From the NCBI GenBank assembly GCA_016210115.1, contig JACQUW010000292.1, positions 1 to 64,000 of the forward strand: 64,000 nt of DNA. Reading direction: 5' to 3'. The notes beneath the pieces were generated by a model, which saw nothing but the letters and a program-made list of their open reading frames with translations, searched no databases and was not told the DNA's origin. The position numbers and the translations under genes were made by a program. Numbering within the stretch: the stretch's first letter is position 1; each line of letters opens with the position of its first letter. Of this stretch, positions 1 to 9,505 are shown piece by piece. Origin of the DNA: Deltaproteobacteria bacterium (GTDB lineage: Bacteria > Desulfobacterota > Binatia > UBA9968).

Positions 1-900
1 AAGATTTTGCAGGATGAATACGGCGCCAAGCTCTACTGCCGGCTGGATAGCGGCGGAATCAGCCTGACAGAAGAGGGGCAGGCTTTCGTACGACACGTCA
101 ACGTCTTTCTCGCTGAGACCCCGTTCCTAAAAAAGAGGACCAATGATGGCAGCGTCGCGCAGCGCTCGAAGCCTCTGATCGTTGGAGCAAGCTACGGTCT
201 CTCATCGCCCCTTTTGCCTTCTCTTCTTGCGCTCTTCAAAAAGAGTCATCCTGATGTCCGGGTAACCCTTCGGACCCACTCGACCAGGCATCTTGAGCAG
301 CTGATTGTCAAGCGCCGGATTGACCTTGCAGTGATACCGAGAGCGCCGGTTTCCGCGCACATCATGGCCGAGCCTTACGTTGCCCTGGAGGTGGCATGTA
401 TCGCGGCCCCTGACTACCCGATAAAGCGGGATTTGAGCTTGCCCGATCTGGCAGCCACCCACTTGATCATAAGATCAGAGCAGGGAGCCTGGAGCACAAC
501 GGAGATCATTCTAAGGAAATTGAGAGAAGAGGGATATAAACCGAATATTGCGATGCGCTGTGATTCGCCCGAGGCGGTAAAGACGTCCGTTAGGAAAAGA
601 CTAGGAGTAGGAATTCTGTTCCGTGATGCCGTAAAGGCCTCTCTTAAGAGAGGTGATTTTAAGACACTCCGGATTCCCTGGCTTGAGCCGGCAAGAACAA
701 GCTTCATCATCTACTCAAAAGACAGGCTCTTATCGGCGAACGCAGAAGCTTTTCTAAACTTCCTTCGGCGCTCGAAGGAGAAGAAGGAGAGGATCAAATC
801 AGTGAGGAGTCTCCAAGCTCCCGCTGTCTCTTTCTTCCCGTTTGTCTTTCTTGGTCCAGTCGTCAAATTTCTGTCCATGAACGTCTGCTACGCTGCTTAA
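1..900 (+). CDS. LysR-family transcriptional regulator (5' truncated by window edge)
   Basis: Translation has LysR end-of-HTH pattern (LTEEGQAFVRHV) followed by a periplasmic-binding-like effector domain (LIVGASYGLSSPLLPSLLALFKKSHPDVRVTLRTHSTRHLEQLIVKRRIDLAVIP); frame open to the left edge. Confidence 0.8.
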   Translation, partial: KILQDEYGAKLYCRLDSGGISLTEEGQAFVRHVNVFLAETPFLKKRTNDGSVAQRSKPLIVGASYGLSSPLLPSLLALFKKSHPDVRVTLRTHSTRHLEQLIVKRRIDLAVIPRAPVSAHIMAEPYVALEVACIAAPDYPIKRDLSLPDLAATHLIIRSEQGAWSTTEIILRKLREEGYKPNIAMRCDSPEAVKTSVRKRLGVGILFRDAVKASLKRGDFKTLRIPWLEPARTSFIIYSKDRLLSANAEAFLNFLRRSKEKKERIKSVRSLQAPAVSFFPFVFLGPVVKFLSMNVCYAA

Positions 901-905
901 CTTTA

Positions 906-1619
906 TTGACGGGAGTTTGGCCTGTGCTTAATCGTTCTGCGCTACTGAGTCTAGCTCTCCTTTCAACCAACATCTTCGTCGGGGTAAGGATCTATCGGAT
1001 CTGGCAGGACGGGCCTTGGGAGTTGCCGTTGCCGAGCCAAGCAAAAACACAAACAGCGTCGGAAGAACGAGCTGTGGAGACAAAAAAGCTGAGTGAGCGG
1101 ACGCCTCAGCCGCTGCAGCTCGCAAGCACAAAGGCCATCATCGAAAAAAATCTCTTTGATCCCCAGCGACACACTGTGGAAAGCACAGAGAAGCAAAGAG
1201 AGGCTGAGGCGTTGGCCAAAGCCGCGCAGCGGATACGGAGCATGGTTCTTTTGGGAACGGCGATTCTCGGGGAGAATCGGTACGCGATCGTTGAAGATGG
1301 TGCGGATTCTCGCGCAGCAGGTCCGAGACCGCAGACCGGACAGCCGGTTCAAATTCGCCGGCTGAAGCTTGGAGAGATGGTGGACGGGTTTAAGATCTCC
1401 GAGATTGATGAGAGGAAAGTAGTTTTTACCAAGGGAACTTCTACGGTGGACCTTGCGCTCGATTATTTCAGGAAGTTCGATCAAACCAAAACAGGAGTTT
1501 CTGCCTCAGCTCCCGCCGGACCGCAAGTGAGGGCGAGTTCTGCGGCATCAGTTCCAGGAGCCACACAGCCCGGAACGCCGCTTATGCCGCGATATCCGAG
1601 AAGGGATATGCGGAATTGA
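906..1619 (+). CDS. GspC-like (type II secretion inner-membrane) protein
   Basis: N-terminal TM segment, then IIEKNLFDP and a repeat-like region RYAIVEDG...VQIRRLKLGEMVDGFKISEIDERKVVF typical of GspC/PilP-like domains. Confidence 0.55.
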   Translation: MTGVWPVLNRSALLSLALLSTNIFVGVRIYRIWQDGPWELPLPSQAKTQTASEERAVETKKLSERTPQPLQLASTKAIIEKNLFDPQRHTVESTEKQREAEALAKAAQRIRSMVLLGTAILGENRYAIVEDGADSRAAGPRPQTGQPVQIRRLKLGEMVDGFKISEIDERKVVFTKGTSTVDLALDYFRKFDQTKTGVSASAPAGPQVRASSAASVPGATQPGTPLMPRYPRRDMRN

Positions 1620-1790
1620 TCGGCGCGCATCTTCGATTTTGGGTTGACATGCAGTCCTTCTTTGTGCCGATCGCGACTCTGGCGCTTCAAGCGTTCTGTT
1701 AACCATGAACCCCTGTGAAGCAAATAAACAGTTAGGCAGCTATGGTCGGCGATGGCGAAAGGGCGGAAGCTTTAAAGCCGACCCCGGAGG

Positions 1791-2726
1791 TCAGTCGAGC
1801 AGCTCTAAGGCTTTGGCGGCGATGTTTTCTGCCGAAAGGCCGTATTTGCGGTATAAGCCTTCGGGATCCCCGGACTCCGCGTAATCCTCTACGGCAACGC
1901 GCCTGAGCCGGCCTTTCCCGATTTCCGCCAGAACTTCTGCGACAGCGCTCCCGAGACCCCCGGAGATCCCGTGATCTTCTACAGTGACGATTTTTCCGTG
2001 GCTGAGAGCCGCTTCGGTTATGAGTTCTTTGTCAATCGGCTTTATCGTGTGGATATTCGCGACCTGCGCTTCCACTCCCTTGCGAGCAAGAATCTCCGCT
2101 GCCCTCAGCGTGTTTTCAAGTACGCCCCCTGTTCCCATAAGGGCTACATCCTTGCCGGGCCTGAGGATTACTCCTTTACCGCACTGGAACTGATAATCGG
2201 GCGGATTAAGATCATTCACCTTCTGTCGCATCAAGCGGAAGAAAACGGGTCCCTGGTGGCGTACGACAAACTCCAGCGCTCTCTCGGTTTCGACGGCGTC
2301 CCCCGGCTGGATAACAACCATGCCGGGAAGGCTGCGCATCAGGGCGATATCCTCCAGCGCCATCTGGCTATAGCCGTCTTCGCCAATGCCTATCCCGGAA
2401 TGAGTGCCGACGATTTTCACATTCGCACGGCTATATCCGACCGACATCCGAATTTGCTCGAAGCGACCAACCAGGAAGCAGGCGAAGCTGCAAATAAACG
2501 GGATCTTCCCCGCAAGCGCCATTCCCGCGCCCGCGCCCACCAGGTTTCCCTCGGCTATCCCCATGTCGAAGAACCGATCCGGATACTCCTTGGCAAAATA
2601 TTCGGTCATGGTCGACTTGCTGAGGTCCGCGTCCAGAACAACAATATCCGGGTTCCCGGCGCCTAATTTTACCAGGGCCTCGCCGAAGGCCACGCGTGTC
2701 GCTTTAGCTGCCATTTCCTTGGTCAA
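1791..2726 (-). CDS. Transketolase, C-terminal subunit
   Basis: Transketolase Pyr + C domains (DADLSKSTMTEYFAKEYPDRFFDMGIAEGNLVGAGAGMALAGKIPF...GTHSGIGIGEDGYSQMALEDIALMRSLPGMVVIQPGD). Confidence 0.92.
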   Translation of the reverse strand: MTKEMAAKATRVAFGEALVKLGAGNPDIVVLDADLSKSTMTEYFAKEYPDRFFDMGIAEGNLVGAGAGMALAGKIPFICSFACFLVGRFEQIRMSVGYSRANVKIVGTHSGIGIGEDGYSQMALEDIALMRSLPGMVVIQPGDAVETERALEFVVRHQGPVFFRLMRQKVNDLNPPDYQFQCGKGVILRPGKDVALMGTGGVLENTLRAAEILARKGVEAQVANIHTIKPIDKELITEAALSHGKIVTVEDHGISGGLGSAVAEVLAEIGKGRLRRVAVEDYAESGDPEGLYRKYGLSAENIAAKALELLD

Positions 2727-2823
2727 TCGTTAAGAGTCAAGGGAAATTTCTTTGGCCCATAGTCATTCAATAATTATCCGGCTCCCAACTATTCACAATT
2801 GACGAATGACTATTGACCATTGA

Positions 2824-3642
2824 CTAAGCTCCCGCGAGGATTTCCTTTATGGCCCTTTCTCCCTCTTCGCGATTCGGAGCTTTTCCATGCCATTCCCATT
2901 TTCCTTCCATAAAAGAGACGCCTTTGCCCTTGGTAGTATGGCAGAGGATCATCGTCGGGTTCTGCTTTATCTTTTCGGCGGCTTCGAGCGCCTGGATTAT
3001 GGCGGCAAAATCGTGTCCAGCGATCTCCAGCGTGTGCCAGTTGAAGGCCCGCCACTTGTCGAGCAGAGGCTCCAAATCCATAATGTCTTTGATTTCTCCA
3101 CTGAGCTGGATCTTGTTGTAGTCGAGGAGGACGCACAGGTTATCGAGCTTGAATTTCGGCGCCGCCATCGCAGCTTCCCAAATCTGACCGGCCTGGCACT
3201 CGCCGTCGCTGTTGACACAGTAAACGCGATACTCTTTCTTCGAGACTTTTCCCGCCAGCGCCATTCCTAGCGCGACAGAAAGACCCTGTCCCAAAGAGCC
3301 GGTAGACGCCTCTATCCCCGGGAGGCGGTTTCGATCCGGGTGGCCTTGCAGACGGCTGTTAAGTTTTCGTAGGCTCAACAACTCTTCTCTGGAAAAGTAA
3401 CCGGCCTTGGCCAAAACTGCATAAAGAGCGGGAACACAGTGGCCTTTGGACAGGACGAGCCGATCCCGGTCCGCCCAGTTGGGGTCTGCGGGTCTATGCC
3501 GCATCTTGTGGAAAAAAAGCGTGACGAGCATGTCGATGCAGGAGAGCGAACCTCCGGGATGGCCGGAGCCGGCTTCGACAAGCATGCGAATGATATCGAC
3601 CCGTAGCTCGTTCGCAATCCCCCTGAGTTGAGAAATTTCCAT
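2824..3642 (-). CDS. Transketolase, N-terminal subunit
   Basis: TPP-binding N-terminal half (GSGHPGGSLSCIDMLVTLFF...SKGHCVPALYAVLAKAGYF...GSLGQGLSVALGMAL...NSDGECQAGQIWEAAMAA). Likely start MEISQLRG at 3642 rather than the ORF-track start 3726. Confidence 0.92.
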   Translation of the reverse strand: MEISQLRGIANELRVDIIRMLVEAGSGHPGGSLSCIDMLVTLFFHKMRHRPADPNWADRDRLVLSKGHCVPALYAVLAKAGYFSREELLSLRKLNSRLQGHPDRNRLPGIEASTGSLGQGLSVALGMALAGKVSKKEYRVYCVNSDGECQAGQIWEAAMAAPKFKLDNLCVLLDYNKIQLSGEIKDIMDLEPLLDKWRAFNWHTLEIAGHDFAAIIQALEAAEKIKQNPTMILCHTTKGKGVSFMEGKWEWHGKAPNREEGERAIKEILAGA

Positions 3643-3900
3643 CTTGCTTCTATCCGCTAAAACCACTGTGATCGAGATCAATCGCGAGGTTGGACGATAA
3701 GTACCTATTTTCTTCCGAAAACGCAAGCAGCGCCTGCGATTCTGGACCGTGGTTCCGGGATCATCGAGCCGAGAGACGGGTGCACGTTCCCTGCCTGTTC
3801 GGAAAATTGACAGGAGGCGCCGGATCGGGTAGTTTGGCCGTTTTGATATTGGACATTATCACAGTTTTTGACCTGGAAGAAAAAAGAAAGGGAAAGGATT

Positions 3901-4989
3901 ATGGCAGAACCAAAAATTTCCAATCAGCAGATCGCGGAGAAGAAAAGCTCCTATCGCAAGTGGGTTGAGGCCGAGGGAGTCCCCCTCATCGAAGGTTTTT
4001 TCGTCGACGATATCAACACGCTTCCGCTTAAGCCATGGGACCGAAAGGGCGGGCTCGGAACGCTGATCTGTTTGGAGGGGACCGGCGAAACGAACGATGC
4101 CTATGTGTGTGAAATTGCTCCCGGGAAAAGCTTAAAGGCGGAGAAGCATCTTTTTGAAGAGCTGATCTACATCGTGAGCGGCCGCGGGGCTACGACCATA
4201 TGGCCGGAGGGCGGTCCGAAGCAAACCTTTGAATGGCATGAAGGTTCGCTCTTTTCGCCGCCGTTAAATACCTGGCATCAGCTTTTCAACGGGAGCGGAC
4301 ATCAGCCGGCGCGCTACATCGCGGTGACCAGCGCGCCCATCATGATCAATTTGATCCATAACCTCGATTTTATTTTCAACTGCGATTATGTGTTCAAGGA
4401 CCGGTACAATTCGCAGGACGATTACTTCACCTCGGAGGGCACCTGGTACGCGGGCAGGGTCTGGGAAACGAATTTTGCCTCCGATGTAAAGAATCTCAAG
4501 CTGATCGAATGGAAAGAGAGAGGCGCCGGCGGATCTCAGGTGCGCTTTCAGATAGCGGAAAACACCATGTGCGGCCACGTCTCGCAATTCCCTGTGGGTA
4601 CCTATAAGAAGGCCCATTATCACGGGCCGGGGGCGCACGTCATTATTCTGAGCGGGCAGGGGTATTCTCTGATGTGGCCCAAGGGGCAAGCCATCCAGCG
4701 CTTCGATTGGAAACCCGGAAGCCTGGTCGTCCCTCCCGCGAATTGGTTTCATCAGCATTTTAACGCCGGCGCGGAGCCGGCGCGCTACCTCGCGCTGAGA
4801 TGGGGCAGCAAGAAGTATTACGGCATCATGGGTGAAGGGGGAGGAGAGACCGACGTGGATATCAAGCTTGGCGGGCACCAGATCGAATACGAAGACGAAG
4901 ACGCGATTGTGCGGCAAACGTTTGAAGAAGCCTGTGCCAAGGCAGGGATCAAAAACCAGATGGAGAAATACTACAAGAAGGCGGTGTAG
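3901..4989 (+). CDS. Bicupin (two-cupin-domain) protein
   Basis: Two tandem cupin repeats: EKHLFEELIYIVSGRGATTIWPEGG...PPLNTWHQLFNGSG and AHYHGPGAHVIILSGQGYSLMWPKG...PPANWFHQHFNAGAEPARYLALR. Confidence 0.8.
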   Translation: MAEPKISNQQIAEKKSSYRKWVEAEGVPLIEGFFVDDINTLPLKPWDRKGGLGTLICLEGTGETNDAYVCEIAPGKSLKAEKHLFEELIYIVSGRGATTIWPEGGPKQTFEWHEGSLFSPPLNTWHQLFNGSGHQPARYIAVTSAPIMINLIHNLDFIFNCDYVFKDRYNSQDDYFTSEGTWYAGRVWETNFASDVKNLKLIEWKERGAGGSQVRFQIAENTMCGHVSQFPVGTYKKAHYHGPGAHVIILSGQGYSLMWPKGQAIQRFDWKPGSLVVPPANWFHQHFNAGAEPARYLALRWGSKKYYGIMGEGGGETDVDIKLGGHQIEYEDEDAIVRQTFEEACAKAGIKNQMEKYYKKAV

Positions 4990-5036
4990 CAGTTACTAAC
5001 ATCCAGAAGTAAGACCCCGTGCCCATACCAGGCTTG

Positions 5037-5156
5037 GAAAGCCGCCGCCCACTCTCCGAGCCCGCGCAATGGGCCAGTGGTTATTCCCACCGCCGGTTAC
5101 CTGCCTGCCGGCAGGCAGGTCGGATGCGCGGGCTCTCCGACCGGACGGCGGCTTTC
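5037..5156. repeat. Imperfect inverted repeat enclosing a perfect 22-bp palindrome (5099-5120, ACCTGCCTGCCGGCAGGCAGGT)
   Basis: GAAAGCCGCCG (5037-5047) pairs with CGGCGGCTTTC (5146-5156); GAGCCCGCGCA (5058-5068) pairs with TGCGCGGGCTC (5125-5135); self-complementary 22-mer in the loop. Confidence 0.8.
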
Positions 5157-5409
5157 ATCTGGGCCGAGGGGCGGAAGGAAGAGGGTCGCGGCCCGACCCC
5201 TTGTGCTCGAGGCCTTCGACCAAGCAATGCGAGGTGCTTTCGGAGGAACGACGCCCGGTAACTGGGGATAAGGCTTGTCTTAGCTATCTGGGTCACACAA
5301 ACACCAGGGAAGAAACCTTTGGCGCTGAGTGCGATTCTACAAAACTCCGCTTGAACGCCACACATGAGCTATATATGTTGTATCAAAACGGGAATTTATC
5401 GCTGTAACG

Positions 5410-6678
5410 ATGAACATCACCGCCATCAAGGGATTCTCCGATATTCTTCCGGGTGAAATCGAGACCTGGCAGTTTGTCGAGGAAAAAGCACGCGAGGTAT
5501 TTGGCCTCTACAACTTTTCCGAGATTCGCATTCCCATCCTGGAGAAAACGGAGCTCTTCCGGCGCTCCATTGGAGAGACAACGGATATTGTCGAAAAGGA
5601 GATGTATACCTTCGCCGATCAAGATGCCGAAGGCACGTTGCTGACGTTGAGACCCGAAGGGACAGCCGGTGTCGTGCGCGCTTATCTGGAGAGGAAGCTA
5701 TATCAGGTCGAGCCCGTGCGGAAACTTTTTTATCTCGGTCCGATGTTTCGTCGGGAGAGACCTCAAAAAGGCCGGCTGCGCCAGTTCTATCAGATCGGCG
5801 CGGAAGTTCTGGGCCGGGCCGACCCTTACGTCGATGCCGAGATTCTACTGCTTCTGAGCGATTTCTTTGCAAAGGTAGGGCTCGAAGGTTTGCTTTTGGA
5901 GCTCAATACTCTCGGAGACCGGCAGTGCCGGCCCGGGTATCGGCAGAAGCTTCTCGCATTTCTTCGGGAAAGGCAGGATCAGCTGTGTCCGAATTGCCGG
6001 CGTCGTCTCGAACGAAACCCGTTGAGGGCTCTGGATTGCAAAGAGAAGGGCTGCATCAGCGCAACGAGCGATGCGCCGTCTATCGTGGGATATCTCTGCG
6101 AGCCTTGCCAGGGCCATTTTGGGACGGTCCAGCGGTTGTTGCGCGAGACGGGTTTGGACTACCAGCTTAATTCCCGCATGGTGCGGGGACTGGACTACTA
6201 TTGCCGGACGACTTTCGAGTGGACCAGCGACCGCCTCGGCTCTCAGAACGCTGTCGCGGCCGGAGGGCGCTACGATGGTCTTGTAGAAGAGCTGGGAGGC
6301 CCTCCCACGCCGGGCATTGGTTTCGCGTTGGGGATGGAGAGGATGGTTCTTCTTCTGAAGATGGCACGCACTCTGGAGCCGCCTCGTCCCGATCTCTACA
6401 TTGTCTGGATCGGAAATCAGGCGCGTTCCTGGGCATTTCCCATTGCTCGCCGGCTGCGTGGCAAAGGAATCAATGTTGAAATGGAAGGAGAGGAGAAGAG
6501 CCTTAAAAGCCAGATGAGGCGGGCGGATAAAATGCGGGCGAAACTTGTTTTGATTGTCGGCGAAGAAGAGCTGGTGCGCGGGAAAGCGATTCTACGGAAT
6601 ATGGATGACAAGGAACAAAGGGAGACGGCGCTCGACCGCGTCGAGGAGGAGTTGCTGGCAGGGAGGGGGAGTTTTTGA
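5410..6678 (+). CDS. hisS: Histidyl-tRNA synthetase
   Basis: Class II aaRS HisRS motifs (RPEGTAGVVRAYLE, FYLGPMFRRERPQKGRLRQFYQIGAEVLG, VRGLDYYCRTTFEW, GGRYDGLVEELGGPPTPGIGFALGMERM). Confidence 0.97.
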   Translation: MNITAIKGFSDILPGEIETWQFVEEKAREVFGLYNFSEIRIPILEKTELFRRSIGETTDIVEKEMYTFADQDAEGTLLTLRPEGTAGVVRAYLERKLYQVEPVRKLFYLGPMFRRERPQKGRLRQFYQIGAEVLGRADPYVDAEILLLLSDFFAKVGLEGLLLELNTLGDRQCRPGYRQKLLAFLRERQDQLCPNCRRRLERNPLRALDCKEKGCISATSDAPSIVGYLCEPCQGHFGTVQRLLRETGLDYQLNSRMVRGLDYYCRTTFEWTSDRLGSQNAVAAGGRYDGLVEELGGPPTPGIGFALGMERMVLLLKMARTLEPPRPDLYIVWIGNQARSWAFPIARRLRGKGINVEMEGEEKSLKSQMRRADKMRAKLVLIVGEEELVRGKAILRNMDDKEQRETALDRVEEELLAGRGSF

Positions 6679-6681
6679 GTT

Positions 6682-8472
6682 ATGGAAAGAGTCTTTAGCG
6701 ATCAGCTTGGCGACTGGAAAAGAAGTTGTTATTGCGGCGAGCCCCGCTCTGACTCTGTGGGTCGTGAGCTGGTTCTCATGGGGTGGGCCCAGCGGCGTCG
6801 CGATCACGGCGGGTTGATCTTCGTAGACCTGAGGGACCGAACTGGAATTATTCAGGTCGTTTTCAATCCGGAGATCAATCAGCCTGCTCATGAAAGGGCC
6901 AAGCAGATTCGCGCAGAGGACGTTCTGGCTGTGCGAGGCCGGCTGACTCCCAGGCCCGCAGAAACGCTCAATCCTAATCTTGCCACCGGTGAGGTAGAGC
7001 TCCAGGTTCACGATGTACGGCTTCTTAACGCGTCCGAGCCGCCTCCTTTTCCCATCGAAGACGAATCCGAGGCGAGCGAGAACACCCGCTTCAAGTACCG
7101 GTATCTGGACATGCGCCGGCCCCAGAGCCTGGGACCCCTTCACCTCCGGTATCGAATGACGAAGAGAATCCGGGATTATCTCGATAGCAAGGGTTTCATG
7201 GAGGTTGAAACCCCGATGTTGACGAAGAGCACCCCGGAGGGCGCGCGGGATTATCTTGTTCCGAGCCGGGTTTATCCGGGGAAATTTTACGCTCTGCCTC
7301 AATCACCGCAGCTCTTCAAACAGATCCTGATGGTCGGCGGCGTTGACCGATATTTCCAGATCGTGCGCTGTTTTCGAGACGAGGACCTCAGGGCCGACCG
7401 GCAACCCGAATTTACTCAGCTCGATATCGAAATGTCCTTTATTCAGCGTCAGGACCTCGTCGAGATTATCGAAGGAATGATCTACCTGCTATTTCAGGAA
7501 CTTAAAGGGATAGAACTAAATAAGCCCTTTAAGGTCCTCACGTGGCGCCAGGCAATGTCGCAGTACGGCACGGACAAGCCGGATCTGCGCTTTGGTCTCG
7601 AGCTCAAAGATTTTTCCTCAACGTTTCAGGAATCCCAGTTCAGGGTTTTCAGCAGTGCGCTGGAGCGAAAAGGGGTGGTGAAGGGAATCTCAATTTCCGG
7701 TGCGGATTTATCCCGCAAGGAACTGGATGATATGACTCCTTTCGTTGGAAATTACGGAGCGAAGGGGCTCGCCTGGGTGCGGATCACCGAGAGCGAATGG
7801 CAATCCCCCATAGCCAAATTTCTTTCTGACCAAGAGCGACAGGAGATTCTCAGGATCACTGCGGCGGGAGCCGGCGATCTCATTTTTTTTGTTGCTGATG
7901 AGGAAAAGATCGTAAACGAAGCTTTGGGCAATCTTCGCCTGCATTTGGGCGAGAGATTGGGCCTCATTCGAGAGGGGGATTACGCCATCGCGTGGGTGAT
8001 CGAGTTCCCGTTATTCGAGTACAGCCCGGAGGAGAAGCGCTACCAGTCAGTAAACCACCCGTTTACCGCTCCGATGGAGGAGGATCTGCCGCTGCTGGAT
8101 ACGGAGCCTCTGAAGGTTCGGGCTAAGGCTTATGATCTCGTGTTAAATGGAACGGAGATCGGCGGCGGGAGCATCCGTATTCATCAGCGGGCTTTGCAGC
8201 ACAAGATTTTTGAGCAACTCGGGATAAGTCAGAGCGAGGCGGAAGCGAAGTTCGGGTTTTTTCTGGAGGCACTTGGCTTCGGCGCTCCACCTCATGGTGG
8301 AATAGCCTTCGGAATTGACCGGCTCGCTATGATCCTGAGCGGCAGGACGTCAATCCGTGAAGTCATTGCCTTTCCGAAAAGTCAAAGGGCTGTATGTCTG
8401 CTCACCGACGCGCCTGCGCCTGTCGATCCAAAGCAGCTCAAGGAATTGGGAATCAAATTGGTTTTAGACTAG
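6682..8472 (+). CDS. aspS: Aspartyl-tRNA(Asp/Asn) synthetase
   Basis: AspRS signatures (GWAQRRRDHGGLIFVDLRDRTGIIQVVF, RYLDMRRPQ, FCFRDEDLRADRQPEFTQLDIEMSF-like, PPHGGIAFGIDRLAMIL). Confidence 0.97.
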   Translation: MERVFSDQLGDWKRSCYCGEPRSDSVGRELVLMGWAQRRRDHGGLIFVDLRDRTGIIQVVFNPEINQPAHERAKQIRAEDVLAVRGRLTPRPAETLNPNLATGEVELQVHDVRLLNASEPPPFPIEDESEASENTRFKYRYLDMRRPQSLGPLHLRYRMTKRIRDYLDSKGFMEVETPMLTKSTPEGARDYLVPSRVYPGKFYALPQSPQLFKQILMVGGVDRYFQIVRCFRDEDLRADRQPEFTQLDIEMSFIQRQDLVEIIEGMIYLLFQELKGIELNKPFKVLTWRQAMSQYGTDKPDLRFGLELKDFSSTFQESQFRVFSSALERKGVVKGISISGADLSRKELDDMTPFVGNYGAKGLAWVRITESEWQSPIAKFLSDQERQEILRITAAGAGDLIFFVADEEKIVNEALGNLRLHLGERLGLIREGDYAIAWVIEFPLFEYSPEEKRYQSVNHPFTAPMEEDLPLLDTEPLKVRAKAYDLVLNGTEIGGGSIRIHQRALQHKIFEQLGISQSEAEAKFGFFLEALGFGAPPHGGIAFGIDRLAMILSGRTSIREVIAFPKSQRAVCLLTDAPAPVDPKQLKELGIKLVLD

Positions 8473-8573
8473 CGAAGCTTCGCCATAAAATCACCAAGGT
8501 ATAAGCAGGTATAAGAGAGAAGAAAATTTGCGTCTTGGTGGCTTAGCGGCGAGAACGTTATTCTCGGTGCCGG

Positions 8574-9203
8574 TCATCGGATGCGCGAGCTCTTCGCTCG
8601 GGCGGCGGCTTTTACCTCAAGTCCGAGCGGCGCGGAGGAGAGGCCGCGGACGCCGCCGCTGTTGGTCGGCGGGGGCTCGCTGACACCGAAGCGTCGCGCG
8701 ACGCTTATCCAGAGACTTTCGTCCAGTTCGGGCGCTTTCTGTCCGGCCTTATTCATTTCTCTTCGGATAGAGTCCAGACAGGCCTTCGCATTACCGCGCG
8801 AAGCGCGGGGAAGCGCCAGTAACTCCTCTATCTCGCGACGAATTGCCGCAAACCAATCTGCGGCAAAGCCATGCTCGGTTGCAGCCTGTCCGGGCCGAAG
8901 GAACGTCTGGAGTCCGGCCAGGACGGCGGCCAAGATGCTCACCGTGCCGGCGATCAGGCGGACAGGGATGCTTAGCTTATCCTGGCCAATGTCCGCGAAG
9001 ATCGTGGTTCCGACGATGCTGGACAGAATAACCGTCGGTATTCCCAGATAATAGTAGTGCTGTCGCCGCAACCGTTCGGCCATAATGTAATAGGCGGATT
9101 GAGCGGCGTAAACTCTTTTGCGCCACTCCTCCAGGAGACGCTCGGCCTCTGTGGTCCAGCCGTCTCCGTTCGGCACGATGATTCTGTCAGTCTCTGCCTC
9201 CAT
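8574..9203 (-). CDS. SLATT/DUF4231-like two-TM membrane protein
   Basis: EEWRKRVYAAQSAYYIMAERLRRQHYYYLGIPTVILSSIVGTTIF...ILAAVLAGLQTFLRPGQAATEHGFAADWFAAIRREIEELL: the two-TM helix plus downstream helical segment characteristic of the SLATT clan. Confidence 0.65.
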   Translation of the reverse strand: MEAETDRIIVPNGDGWTTEAERLLEEWRKRVYAAQSAYYIMAERLRRQHYYYLGIPTVILSSIVGTTIFADIGQDKLSIPVRLIAGTVSILAAVLAGLQTFLRPGQAATEHGFAADWFAAIRREIEELLALPRASRGNAKACLDSIRREMNKAGQKAPELDESLWISVARRFGVSEPPPTNSGGVRGLSSAPLGLEVKAAARAKSSRIR

Positions 9204-9505
9204 GGTGTCCTCCCCTCAAAGTAATTCAATCAAGGGTAGGGCACGGCCACTGAAGACCCTGTAATCGCCTCAACGACCGCCCGCCAGAAAGAGTGACGTG
9301 CCCGAAACTTCGGCCACTAGACTATCCAATAAGCACCTCGTAGTCAATTCAGAGGCGCGGGCGGTTTCAAGGCAAAGATGGACTCTGCTCCCGCTCTGGG
9401 GTATCAACTCTGTCAAACTCACCGGCTCTGCAGGTGTCGCATTCTTAAGGGGGATTCGCTAACTCTTGTGGCACAGAAGCGGTTCTGTTAATCTCACGAA
9501 AATTT

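Noticed and set aside
1971-2666. 231-aa plus-strand ORF
   Set aside because: Antisense to the transketolase C-terminal subunit, which has clear family motifs.
5019-5407. Overlapping ORFs in three frames upstream of hisS
   Set aside because: They read through the palindromic repeat (PACRQAG-type peptides) and conflict with each other; treated as non-coding repeat.
8473-8484. GCGAAGCTTCGC palindrome after aspS
   Set aside because: 12-bp palindrome without supporting context; could be chance in GC-rich sequence.
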